A stretch of DNA of 64,000 nucleotides from Lentinus brumalis (Eukaryota > Basidiomycota > Agaricomycetes > Polyporales > Polyporaceae). The position numbers were made by a program, and so were the translations under genes. Position 1 is the stretch's first letter. Each line of letters starts with the position of its first letter. A model generated the notes under the pieces. It saw only the letters and a list, made by a program, of their open reading frames with translations. It searched no databases and was not told the DNA's origin. The stretch spans positions 62,001 through 126,000 of the forward strand of contig MARA01000055.1 in the NCBI GenBank assembly GCA_001792895.1, read 5' to 3'. Positions 20,142 through 30,095 of this stretch are shown piece after piece.

Positions 20142-22503
20142 GTAATACTAGGCTCGCGCGTCGATAGCGAAGCGGCCAGATCCCAGTTTCCGTGTACAAG
20201 GGGATGGTGAACGAGCGAGGACCAACACCTAATGCACGGCGGAGGTATGTGGTCTGTACGGATGATAAGAGTGCCAGGGACGCCGGGCGAACGTCGATAG
20301 CGGCCTCGCAGCCGTAGACTAGGTGTGGCTCGATGAGTGCCTTGTACATGGAGAGCACGGAAGACGGCGGCAGCGTGCCAACGCGGGATTCCAAAGAAAG
20401 CGACGTGTTGGCAATGTTGCGTGCCGCGGCCGCCTTGACTTCATAGTGTCGCACGAATATATCGCGGTGTGTGGAGGTGAATGTCATGCCAGCGTATGTG
20501 GCTGTCTCAGAGAGGTGCGCCGGCTTGCCATGGATGAGCACCGGGTCTTTGGGGAGCGTGTTGAACACCATGATGATGGACTTCGGGACGCAGAGGATCA
20601 AGAGGCTGGCAGCGCAGAAGTCGGCGACCTGTTCGGCCTTACTCTGGATGCCATCGTTGGACATAGACATTGTGGCGACATCGTCGGCGATGAGGAGCAG
20701 GTTGACGAGTGTATGCGCGAGCTCAATGTCGTCTGGATGCAGAGCAAGCAGGAGGTCCGCGATGAAGAGGATCCAGAGGATGGGAGATGCAGGGTCGCCG
20801 GCTAAGATGCCTGCAGCCGCGCGGAAGTGCTGCGTGAACTCGCCGTTGAAGCGGAGTACGTATCGCAGGTCAGCGTAGAGGCGGCGCAGCCAGTCGAGCA
20901 GCGGACCGCCGGCACCAAGTCGCATGAGCTTCACCCACAAGGCGGCCTGGTCCACCGATGGGAATGCGTTCTCGATGTCCAGCAGCATCATGTAGAGCGG
21001 GCGACCAAGGCTTCGCGCCTTCTCGATACAGATGCGCATGATGACGGAGTTGTTAACGGTGCGGTGTCCCTTACGGAAGCCGCTCTGCGCGTCCGGGAGG
21101 GTCTCTGTCGTCTCAGCCCACTCCCGTAGGCGGCGGTCGATGAGGAGAGTCAGCATCTTTAGAAAAGCACTCTCCAGCCCAATAGCGCGGTAGTTCTTGG
21201 GAATTGTGCCGTCTTTGCGAGGCTTCTTCACAGCCGCTACGATCGCCGTGAGCCAGTCCTCCGGGACGGTTCCAGAGTCGATGCAGAGTTGGAATAACTC
21301 GAGGAGTTTCTCCGACGGGACCTGCAGGAGGGACTCGTAGGGAACATCATCGAGTCCGCGGGCGCGGCCCAAGCAGTTTTTGCGGATGTGTGCTTTGGCG
21401 GCATCGATCTCCTCGAGCGTGAAGGGGCGCGAGAAGGACCGCGTCTCAGAGGTGTCGGGCGAGGAGTGAGGCATGTTCTGGCCTTGCAGTCGGAGGACGG
21501 CGATGCGGAGAGCGTCGAACTGTGCATCTACGGAGGGAGGGCGGTTCATGCGCTCGATGAATACCGGTAGCAGCTCCTGGATAGAGATCAGGGGCGGGCG
21601 TGGTTTAGCAGCCGTGAAGGCCGTGTACGCGCTCCAGTATGCCGCCGGGGAGGACGCCAAGAGGATCCGTCCGAGATTCTGTCGGCGTATGGCAAGCAGG
21701 GACGGGGGCTGGTAGCCCGATTGAGCCCAAGTCAACGCGGAGAGAGGGAGATCCCCGAGTACCGGGGCTTCCAAAGACGTGTCGATGGCTGCGGCCGCTA
21801 CGGGCGAGCGTCGGGGCACGAGGGTGAACACCTTCCGCAGGTGAGCAAAAGCCATTGCCTCTGATGGAAGTGGCGGGGATGGCCAGTCTGCCGGAAGCGT
21901 GTGAGGGGAGACCGTGTCGAGGGTGGACGGCGTGGCCGTGCGTGACGCGAGGCAGTGGTGTGCGAGCTCAAGAGCTTCCATGAGCCGACTATTGCGGGAG
22001 GCACCGCCATCTTGTAGTTGCAGCCAATGAAAGGATACAGGGGCACCCCGCCCGCGGATGACTCGGCTGATTTCACATAGTTCGTGGCCATGGGAAACTT
22101 CCCACCGCCGTCGCTCATGGACGGCAGCCCAATGACAGATCGCCTGGGGAGCGAATTCGTCCGGTGAGAATACGAGTAAGCGGGCGGAGAATGGCACGAG
22201 TCGCAGTGCAGCAAGAAGTCCGAGTAGCACAGCCCGGGAGGCGGAGGGACGCTCCTCAAGGAGCAGCGTGGAGTTCCGGATGTCTCCGGGGCCGAAGAGG
22301 ACTGCGCAAGCCACGCGAGTACTGTGTGCAGCGTCGGAGCTGTCGGGGCTTACAGCTGCGACAATGTAGATCTGGAGAGAGGGATCGCGGTTTAGTATCC
22401 GCGTGAGTAGAACAGCGCGCGCGTGATCGGAGTCGCACCTGTACTGGCGGGCCATCTGCCCAGACATGGCCGTATACTCGAGCAATATCGTCACGGGGAG
22501 CAA
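20135..22503 (-). pseudogene. LINE ORF2: RNase H-like stretch and reverse transcriptase
   Basis: About 790 residues of LINE element sequence. Residues 45-190 look like a degenerate RNase H fold (LLVFSPDEF, then a final helix with NSRLMEALELAHHC), placed before the RT rather than after it. The RT spans about 350-700: LDDVPYESLLQ, GFRKGHRTVNNS, LLDIENAFPSVD (first catalytic Asp), GDPASPILW and IADD (catalytic Asp pair). The tail has the thumb-like MYKALIEPHLVYGCEA. The frame runs into foldback copy 2 at 20134. The region upstream of about 22470 overlaps the endonuclease frame, so the first residues of this frame are not native. Confidence 0.8.
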
Positions 22504-23430
22504 AGTAGTCGAACGCGATCTCTTCCAGTTTGAGATCCACCGCTGAGGCCGCTGTGGAGTCGCGTTTGGGTAGAGTGATAGCAGCTCTCCGCTGGCCGCA
22601 CCGAGGCTGCCGGTGCATGGGTCTGGGGGGCGCTGAGAGGCCGACGCGGGGCCGGGGAAGGCGGAGAGCTATGGGAGCATGATCGGACCAGCGGGCGTCA
22701 TGATTGATGACAGCAAACGTGGGCCGCGGCTCCTGTGAGAAGAGCGAAGAAGAGAGAAGACAGAGGTCAATGACCGTCGATCCCAGAGGTTGAAAGGACG
22801 TAAACCGCGGCCGGGAAGCCAACGTCTGGATGGATGTACCATTTGCAATGTTGAGATCGAGATCGGCACAGAGCCGGAGAAGTTGGCTGCCCCGGGTAGA
22901 AACACGGCCGTCATCGGGAGAAGTGCGTGGGATGGAGTGGGAGCGATCGCTGATGCGAGCGTTGAAGTCGCCCATCAGGACTAATTTCGTGGTAGTGCCT
23001 TGGAGGAGCAGCACTTCGAGAAGATGTTGCTCTGCCGTAACTGCGGGGTTGGGTTGCCAGGGCGAGTTGGCGGGAGGCAGGTATATGTTTACGAGGACCA
23101 CATCGAGGACTTCGAGGAGCATGACCTCGGTCTCAAGCGGAGGTGTGATGTCACTGACGCCTAGTGAAGCTCGGAATACGGCGAGGAGACCGCCGCCCTG
23201 ATGGCGCATGAGTCTGGTGGGAGGGCGAGACATCGCTATGCATGTGTAGCCGGGCGGTAAGGGCAATTGATCTTCTTCGCCTGGGCGAAGATGAGTCTCT
23301 TGAAGAAGGATGATATCCCACTTTGAAAGGAACATTTGGAACGACGGAGTAGGAGCCAAAACAGCGAGATTGCCATGAATATTCCAAGATACTACACGGA
23401 GAGTACTAGGACAGGCATTTTGAACGTCCC
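22470..23430 (-). pseudogene. LINE ORF2: APE-type endonuclease
   Basis: Exonuclease-endonuclease-phosphatase domain that would nick the target for priming. Key residues are visible: WNIHG at the N-terminus (about 23385), DIILLQETH (catalytic Glu), VNIYLPP, LVLMGDFNARI (Asp/Asn pair), IDLCLLSS and a terminal SDHAPI (catalytic His). The domain has no ATG at its start; an in-frame TAG lies about 70 nt upstream, just after the ORF1 stop. Around 22470-22400 the frame must change by +1 to enter the RT frame, near a CGCGCGCGC tract, so the copy is defective or uses recoding. Confidence 0.8.
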
Positions 23431-23484
23431 TACACGAGACCTTTTTTAATACATGACGTGCGGTGTACTAGAACAGTATAGACC

Positions 23485-25005
23485 CTACACGAGATGGGCT
23501 TGCAAATGGCGCCACTCGCCTGCGGAGCCGCGGTGGCGTTGCCAGGCGTCGACGAACGAGCGAGCGAGGGAGAGCGACGGGAACGTGAGCTCTGCGTACT
23601 CGTGGTCGTCCGACTGCAGCGTCATATCGGTGATAGACGGGAACAATCCGGGGTACGCATCCCAGGCCGCACGTCCGCACGTGTAGACCTGCTGGCGGAG
23701 GGCGGCCGCGGGCACGGCCCAGCGAACTCGACCGAAGCGAGCGATAGCGGGATGGTCCGACGGGAGGCCGGGCAGGGGGAGCGCGGCCGGTGCGGGGTGG
23801 AAGACTGCCTGCGCTGGGTGGAACGCTGCCGGCGCGGGTGGGAAGGCTACCGGCTGCAGTGCTACAGCGGAAGGGCCAGCCTGAGGAGCAGGTGCCGGTG
23901 CCGGAGCCGTCCAGGCGGGCGGCGGGGCGGTGCTCGATGGGGGAGGGTCCATCGCGCGGCTGCGTTTGTTCGGGCGATAGTTCCCGGAGGGGTTCGAGTA
24001 GTTCCCGGAGGGGTTCGAGCGGTTCCGCCACGCGTCCAGCTGCTGGGCGGGAGGAGGCGGAGGGGCCCGATGCTGCACCATCGATGAGGGCGGGTGAGGA
24101 GCAGGCTGGGTCGCCGCTTGGGCCTGGGAGGGAGGAGCAGCATAGGTGTGGGGAGGCAGAGCGGTGAGCGTTGCCTGAGCGACATCCTGCGGGGCATGCT
24201 GGCCGGGAGGGAGGATGTGAAGGTGCTGCGAGATAGCGGAGATGGCAGACGACATGGTGCGGACGTTGTGGCCCAGCTCGAGAAGTTCAGCCTGCATGGA
24301 ATCCTGTTGCTGGTTGATACCGGAGACTTCCCGGCCACGGAGCTCCTCGTTCTCCTCCTGCTCGCGAGAGATGAGGGCGAGCCGCTCGTTGATGTCGTCG
24401 ACGACGTCGTGAGGGAGCGGAGGGGAAGCAAGGAGGTGCGCGTGAATCTCCGCGGTAGTGTGGGTGAGCGTCGACGTGTTCTTGGTGAGAACGACGACGG
24501 CCTCGCTGAGGAGATCGAGACGGGACGCGGTAGACTCACGGTCACGGTCCATGTTCTGCTCAACCCGGGTGAGGTCGCGCTGGGCCGCGGGAATGAAGTC
24601 CTTGGCGGCCGGGCGGGTGAGGTTGACCGACTCGAGCCGCTGGATGGTGGCGTGGACAGCCGCAACAGTGGAGGGGGCAGGAACCGCAGGAGCGGAGACG
24701 GCCTTCGCCTTGCCCTTCTCCGTCGCTGAGGGCGTGGCAACACCGCGCGTCTTGCGCTTTTGGGGGGTGACCGGAGTCGTCTCGGGCAGAGGCTCGGGTG
24801 GGGACGAGGCTGCGGAGACCTGCGAGGATATACGCATGAGTCTGCTGAACGTACGGCTAGTCTGACCGGCCATAGAGCGCGCGGTCGACGGAGGTGGCCA
24901 GTGACTGGGGACACGTACTTGGGAGTCGGGCAACGTGGCGTCTTCGACTTCCTGCGTGGAGGAGGGCTCGATGTCCTCGGAGAACGGATCGACGGTGTGG
25001 TCCAT
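23485..25005 (-). CDS. LINE ORF1 protein (RNA-binding type)
   Basis: A 506-residue ORF1 counted from the ATG at 25005 (MDHTVDPFSED). The open frame extends to 25173, but a TATATAA at 25103-25110 lies between, so the inner ATG is preferred. Residues 110-270 are charged and coiled-coil-like (LEQNMDRDRE, SREQEENEELRGRE, QQQDSMQAELLELG). A Pro/Ala/Gln-rich low-complexity section follows, with two NPSGNY repeats. The last 90 residues resemble a small RNA-binding fold. The frame is intact and ends about 60 nt before the endonuclease frame. Expected role: coating LINE RNA. I infer this from position and composition, not from a diagnostic motif. Confidence 0.65.
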   Translation of the reverse strand: MDHTVDPFSEDIEPSSTQEVEDATLPDSQVRVPSHWPPPSTARSMAGQTSRTFSRLMRISSQVSAASSPPEPLPETTPVTPQKRKTRGVATPSATEKGKAKAVSAPAVPAPSTVAAVHATIQRLESVNLTRPAAKDFIPAAQRDLTRVEQNMDRDRESTASRLDLLSEAVVVLTKNTSTLTHTTAEIHAHLLASPPLPHDVVDDINERLALISREQEENEELRGREVSGINQQQDSMQAELLELGHNVRTMSSAISAISQHLHILPPGQHAPQDVAQATLTALPPHTYAAPPSQAQAATQPAPHPPSSMVQHRAPPPPPAQQLDAWRNRSNPSGNYSNPSGNYRPNKRSRAMDPPPSSTAPPPAWTAPAPAPAPQAGPSAVALQPVAFPPAPAAFHPAQAVFHPAPAALPLPGLPSDHPAIARFGRVRWAVPAAALRQQVYTCGRAAWDAYPGLFPSITDMTLQSDDHEYAELTFPSLSLARSFVDAWQRHRGSAGEWRHLQAHLV

Positions 25006-25102
25006 GACGATGAAGGAGCGGGAGGGGGGAATGAGCGACGTGGAGGACACGAGTGTAGCGCAGGAAGAATGTGCGTGGTGTGGGCAAGGCCGGCGGGGGC
25101 AG

Positions 25103-25110
25103 GTTATATA
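25103..25110 (-). promoter_or_regulatory. TATA-like box upstream of LINE ORF1
   Basis: TATATAA on the minus strand, about 100 nt upstream of the preferred ORF1 ATG at 25005. Confidence 0.35.
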
Positions 25111-25634
25111 GTGGACGGTGGTCCGGTGGCTGAGGAACTGTATAGCTGCCAGAAAAATCGAGGCCAGGACCAATTTTATGGGGCTCTGGAGACGGCCGGC
25201 CCACGGAAGGTGCCGCTAAGAAGGATAGGGGCGGGGCTCTCCGTCGGAGACTGGGACGCGGCGGCGGCTCTCGGCCGTACGTTCATTGGAACAAGACTTC
25301 GGGGCCTGAGTTGTGTCCCTGCGCGCGGCAGGGCGTTGTGAAGCAGATCAGAGCTGTGTAAGGGATGCTTAACCACAGAAGAAGCGTACACTGAGCGCTT
25401 CCACGGGCGAGCCGTAGCCGCATGTTGATCTGTTGTGTGGAGAGGTCCGAACCTTCCATTTCGGTAGAAGCGCTAGGCGCGCGTGAGCGACAGCGAGCAA
25501 GTGACTGCTCGTGGAGCTCGGATGTTGTGCACCGAGCAACGTGGGACTGCCTGTGAGTCGAGGTCGAGGTCGGTATTCGCAGCTGGGCAGCCGGGGAGGA
25601 TATAAGCGTGGAGTGGGGATGTTTGGTCGGATGT

Positions 25635-25948
25635 GGGCGTCTAAAACCGTCATCCACATCAGAGTCCAGCAATCCAGCCTCTGCAGGTCGACATACGTGC
25701 TGCTGGGGTTTAATTGTGGTACTACTTGGTACAGGTAGATGCGGAGGACTGTCGCTGGGTGTAGAGGACCGGAGAGGGATTCGCCAGATATGGGCGTCTA
25801 AAACTGTCATCCACATCAGAGTCCAGCAATCCAGCCTCTGCAGCTCGACATACGGGTTTCCGGGGTTCAATTGTGGTGCTACTAGGTACAGGTAGATGCG
25901 GAGGACGCTCGCTGGTTGTAGAGGACAGGCAAGGGGAGAAGGGGAGAG
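25635..25948. repeat. Two tandem 157 bp monomers in the LINE 5' region
   Basis: GGGCGTCTAAAAC...CGTCATCCACATCAGAG... begins at 25635 and again at 25792, with long identical stretches (for example CATCAGAGTCCAGCAATCCA in both) and the tail GGTACAGGTAGATGCGGAGGAC in each. The array sits upstream of ORF1 where a promoter would be, resembling the monomer arrays of some LINE 5' UTRs. Confidence 0.75.
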
Positions 25949-25949
25949 G

Positions 25950-26571
25950 GAAATGTGATCGCCAGCGCGAGGCTGTCATAGAGCCGCTGTGCGTCGCTCG
26001 TCGAAATCATCGTGCAAGTCTTCCGCATCCCGCGGGCATCCGCATCCGCAGGCATCCGCGCATGGCAGGCATCTCGACGTTGCGAGGACTGGGATAGACG
26101 ATATAGTACGCACCCCTCGGTCTGGATCTCACGTTGCCCATATGTCCGTGAACGCGTCGTTCGAGGTCTCGCGCCTCTTCTTTCGCCTGGCTGTCAAGTT
26201 GGGGTGATCTAGAAGTGTATATCCGTACGTGCGCATCCTGCAGACCGGCAAGAAAGAGCATGGAGGCTCGGAGCTGCAGAATGGGCCGCCGGGAGAGCCG
26301 GTCGAGATGCGCGAGGTTGCAACTGGCGAGAACAGGGACCCCGGCAACATTGATGGAAACTAGCTGAGTAGCACGAGGAGCTCGTGGTAGCAAACACACG
26401 AGAGAAGGAGAAACCCCGAACCACGACGAGGAGGAGGAGATGGTGGAAGTCAGGAACAGGCCTGAGATGGAGACAGTGTCGTGGTGGGCCGTCTGCAAGG
26501 GAGGTCGACGTGGAAGGATCGTGAAAGGGGTACCGAGCGGACACTTCAGTCGATTGACGCGATGAGCTCAC
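25950..26571. other. Unassigned DNA between LINE and gag
   Basis: No recognised gene. It contains ATCCGCATCCGCAGGCATCC-type short repeats near 26035-26060. It may be the intron or downstream part of the trapped CoA-transferase gene, LINE 5' UTR, or gypsy leader. Confidence 0.3.
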
Positions 26572-26735
26572 TCGTATCGTCACCTCGAGACACCTCCTCA
26601 ACCTTGATCACGTCCGCACCCAAGTCCGCCAGCAGCATGGTCGCTGTTGGCCCAGCAAGGACCCGCGTCAAGTCGAGGACCTTTACGCCTTGCAACGGAG
26701 GCGGTATACCCTGAGCAGGATGATCGACGTTCAGA
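26572..26735 (-). pseudogene. Trapped exon of a CaiB/BaiF family III CoA-transferase
   Basis: The minus strand encodes [20 protein letters not shown] followed by [13 protein letters not shown] and RGDDT. This is the hallmark N-terminal nucleotide-binding region of family III CoA-transferases (CaiB/BaiF, formyl-CoA transferase, alpha-methylacyl-CoA racemase). The exon ends at 26572 with a GTGAGC donor in phase 1, exactly where the family continues with Arg. No second exon was found further left. The fragment lies inside the gypsy element, antisense to gag and directly before it. An unspliced donor argues for capture at the DNA level. The rest of the gene is absent from the window. Confidence 0.75.
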
Positions 26736-26768
26736 AAATCTGACGTCGCTACATCCGAGAGCGCTTCG

Positions 26769-27980
26769 TTGATCGAACCCCCAAGTCGCGATGAGAAAGG
26801 CAAAGCTCGCGACCGCTCCACGACCTCAGAGCTAGCACCTCTCTCTAACCGCTTCAGATCACAGCCTCCCGTCGAAGAGATCGGACACTTCGTCTTCAGG
26901 GAAGACATCTCGACTTCCGTACCTACATGCTCCCTCTCAAGTCGCGATCTCAAGGACCCTCTCCTCCGGGACCGATTGGACATGGCCATCCGCTTTGGCC
27001 GAGACCATATGCGCAATCGTCTCGCGCTGTACAAGTACAAGGCCAGTCACAACTTCCTGACTCGCAACCAGGAGTCGGCCTTCACATATGAGCTGAGAGC
27101 TCTTCGCGACATCGTCACCAACGTCTGGGTAGACTACTGCGATGAGTCGGAAACTCATTACTACCTGGACAAGGACGCGTACTTCAAGCTTCGAACCTTG
27201 CTCGACAGTTGCGCCAATATCGCGAGTTCGTCATTTTATACGGCAGGTAAGCAGTCTCCTCCAGTTCCCATGTGGGGACTCGACACTAGCTACATCACCT
27301 TCGAGTACAATGCTAACGACTTCGAGATTTTCAGCGCCTGCTTTCGTCGTGAGGTCGAGTGTTTCCTTTCCGACTTGCTGGCTGTTCACACTGATTTTCT
27401 ACAGTCATCCCGTGGGGCGAAGACCACGAAGGCTCCGGAAGGAACACGTCAAAAGGAAGACCTTGACACGACCGAAGAATACGTTCGGGACGACCCTCCC
27501 CACTTCCGTACGCACAGGGCCACCGCAAGCACTCGCTCGAGGATCCCTACAGACTCCGGGATCACTATTCGCCCGGACCACAGTATCTCGCAATACCTGC
27601 GTGATAGGCGTACAGCGCCCTCGAGCGGGCCCTCGAGGTTGAACCAGCTCCTCGGACGGACCACAGACCGTGAGCCGCTGCCCCCGCCGCCGCCATCGGA
27701 TGACGAACTTGAAGGCGGCTCCCATCACGTTTCTTCCCGACACTCGGCACGTCCTTCGCAACACTCGCTCCACTCTTCGAGGAGTCGCCAAAGTCACCGA
27801 CCTCCCGCAGAGGATCCAGATCCAAGCGAACCGAGCAGCAGCGACGATGACGGGCCGCGTCGAGGGCGATACCCCCACGACGGCGCCCTACGCTCAGACC
27901 TCTCCGAGGAGGAGCTTCCCCGGCCCGTGCTCCGCGGACTCACGAAGCCCATTTCGACTTCAAGCTCAAAATGGACATAG
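26769..27980 (+). CDS. gag: Gypsy Gag, N-terminal frame
   Basis: This frame encodes the first 400 residues of the chromovirus Gag. It has a charged N-terminus, a helical section ([35 protein letters not shown]) and a long Ser/Pro/Arg-rich disordered region. The true start is unclear: the frame opens after a TGA near 26724, no ATG precedes the conserved part, and the LINE may have separated an upstream start. It ends SSKWT-TAG at 27980 and overlaps the next frame by 10 nt. The likely native continuation switches frame by -1 at the CCC near 27950 (acg aag ccc then cat ttc gac), giving HFDFKLKMD. Confidence 0.65.
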   Translation: MIEPPSRDEKGKARDRSTTSELAPLSNRFRSQPPVEEIGHFVFREDISTSVPTCSLSSRDLKDPLLRDRLDMAIRFGRDHMRNRLALYKYKASHNFLTRNQESAFTYELRALRDIVTNVWVDYCDESETHYYLDKDAYFKLRTLLDSCANIASSSFYTAGKQSPPVPMWGLDTSYITFEYNANDFEIFSACFRREVECFLSDLLAVHTDFLQSSRGAKTTKAPEGTRQKEDLDTTEEYVRDDPPHFRTHRATASTRSRIPTDSGITIRPDHSISQYLRDRRTAPSSGPSRLNQLLGRTTDREPLPPPPPSDDELEGGSHHVSSRHSARPSQHSLHSSRSRQSHRPPAEDPDPSEPSSSDDDGPRRGRYPHDGALRSDLSEEELPRPVLRGLTKPISTSSSKWT

Positions 27981-29488
27981 TACCGACATGGGATGGGAAT
28001 ACCGACTCCCTTGCTCGCTGGATCCTACGAGTAAACTCCATATCCAAGAAGTCCTCTATCATCCGACGACAACTCGGCATGGTCGTGCCGCAACGTCTCA
28101 CCGGCGACGCGGAAGTATGGTACTACTCACTCGCCGAGGAAGACCGCGAAGAATGCGAGCAAGACTGGAATGTTCTCCGAGGAGTAATCGGTGACTATTT
28201 CATGAACCGTTCCTGGGTAGAGAAGACTCGCAAGCAAGCTCTTACAATGCGCTACCGCGAGTCTGGACACTCCCGCGAGCTGCCAAGTCAATACTTTATC
28301 CGTAAGCGCGAACTACTCGAGCTCGTTTACGATAGCTCAGAGAGTGAGTTAATAACCGATATCATGGCCGGCGCTCCCCTCGCCTGGCGAACTATTCTCA
28401 CTCCTCGGCTCTACAGGACGACCGCCGACCTACAAAGCGCTATCAAGCTCCATGAGGACGACCTACTCGAGCTGGAAAATGTGTTCGCTAGCCGCAGTGG
28501 ACCCAGTTACCGCGATTACCGGCCGTCACCTCCGATAGCGCCACCTTACCGAGCTCGTACGAATCTAGTCGGCTGGTCGAAAGGAACATCAACACCGCCA
28601 TTCCCCAAGGATGACAACAACGTCTCCGCCAGGGCTACCCCAGAATCCAAAGGAGCTCGCCCGTGTCAATACTGCGGCAGCGGTAAGCACTGGGATCGAG
28701 AATGCAAGCACGCACGTCAAGGGACCAAACGCGCGCGCGCCAACTTCATCTCCCTGGACACGGAAGAGCTCGAAGCACAGGAGCAGTACGACGCCGTCTA
28801 TTACGACGAGCTCTCCGATTCCGCCGATGAAGAGGATGCCCCAGGTGAGTACAGTGGTGCTACTGCACAGCTCGCTACGGCTCACGCATCCCAGGCATCA
28901 ACACGCGTCGACGCCTCTTCCTCGGACTCGTCTGATGAGTCTCCCGCTGTGCGAGTATACTCTATCGCCGCGCGTTCCTCGTCCAAGCCTCACGCCAAGT
29001 CCCTGCGTGAAAGGCTTGCCAGTGTACTTATGAAAAAGGAACGGCCCTCAGAGGCGACCGGTTTTTCAGAGCCTAACACGGTCCCCGAAAGCCTCATTGA
29101 GCTGAAGAGGCCGATGGCTCGCCCACCGGGCTGCTCCTTCCTCGGAGCAAGCGCTACGACTATCGACGCCAGATTGGGGAGCTTGAACAACCAACCCACT
29201 CCAATCGTAGTCGACTCGGGCGCAGATATCACCTTGATCTCGCTGAAAGCCCTCCACAATCTCCCCGATGCGCCTCGTCTGCGCACAGGACAGAAAGTGA
29301 AGCTGATACAAGTGACGGGAAACGCGACCATCAACGGCTACGTTCCGCTGGATCTCTTTTTCGACACAGCTGAAGGACCGGTTAGAATGAGTGTCGAAGC
29401 CTACGTCGTCAAAGGCATGTCTACTCCATTCATTCTAGGCAATGATTTCGCAACAGCTTACTCAATCTCCCTGCTTCGACAGGGGGGG
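27971..29488 (+). CDS. gag-pro: Gypsy Gag capsid, zinc knuckle and protease frame
   Basis: The frame begins [15 protein letters not shown], typical of the gypsy capsid, and continues through helical Gag. A CCHC knuckle CQYCGSGKHWDREC lies at about residue 231, then an acidic linker, then a retropepsin from about 395 with the active site VVDSGADITLIS and the flap region after it, ending in PFILGNDFATAYSISLLRQG. The open frame runs on to 29710, but after 29488 it no longer matches the family. At the G7 run (29481-29488) the sequence must move to the -1 frame to continue as GETRIQLGDSGRS. Protease would cleave the Gag-Pol precursor. Confidence 0.8.
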
Positions 29489-30095
29489 AGACACGCATAC
29501 AGCTTGGAGATTCGGGACGTTCCATTCAGGCTTACGACACCTCTTCCGACGGCCCTCGGGACGAAGGCGGCCATGCTTTCCAAGTCCAGGTGCGACCGAC
29601 CCGCGCCTCCGCAGAAGACCGCTCGGAAGCTCGACGATTGCGATTCCAGCACGTACGACGTCGCAAAGCACGAGACACAAGGGTCAAAGCCGCGATCACT
29701 TGCACGCTAGCGGCCGGAACGTCGAAGAAGATACCCGTATCAATTCGGTTTCCCCCGGACTCCGATTGCGCGTATGTGGAAAGAATGCTAGAAGCCCCAA
29801 CAGGGGATGGCACTTTCTTTGGAGCCCCGGACTCGTTCGTCAGTCGGAACAACCCTTTCCTTCACGTTTCCAATCTGACTGACAGACCCGTTACTATTCG
29901 GCGTTATCAGGTCCTTGGGCATTCTCGGCACCCCCGCACGTGGCTGGATAAGTCTTCGCTGTACTCAGAGGAGCAGCAGAACAGCATCCTTGCACACGCC
30001 TCGCTGATTCGACAGTTGGCCGGAGAAGCCAGCCTCCGTCAAGGAGCAACCGTCCGATCCGATCCAGTAGAACTGAGGGCAGCGCAGCGCGTGTC
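29486..30095 (+). pseudogene. pol: Gypsy pol N-terminal part, cut by foldback copy 3
   Basis: Continues the polyprotein in the -1 frame after the G7 run, through the linker between protease and RT (GGHAFQVQVRPTR, then FVSRNNPFLHVSNLTDRPV). It stays open until the left GCGTGTC duplication at 30089-30095. The same frame picks up after the element at 32431. The element supplies a premature stop shortly after the junction. Confidence 0.75.
30089..30095. repeat. 7 bp target duplication GCGTGTC (left)
   Basis: Repeated at 32424-32430, in frame in pol on both sides. Confidence 0.85.

Larger units (their letters stand above)
17149..25925 (-). mobile_element. LINE (APE-type non-LTR retrotransposon), interrupted
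   Basis: Minus-strand non-LTR retrotransposon inserted in the gypsy element. From its 5' side (right): tandem 157 bp repeats, a TATA-like box, ORF1, then ORF2 with an APE endonuclease, an RNase H-like stretch, RT and a terminal CCHC motif. Foldback copy 2 splits ORF2, and one frameshift separates endonuclease from RT. The exact ends and target duplication were not found. The left end lies in 17030-17148 and the right end in 25340-26000. The general plan fits the Tad-like LINEs of fungi, but I cannot assign the clade by eye. Confidence 0.75.

Noticed and set aside
23862..24914. 350-codon minus-strand frame overlapping LINE ORF1
   Set aside because: Ser/Arg/Pro shadow of the ORF1 frame, without family-like features.
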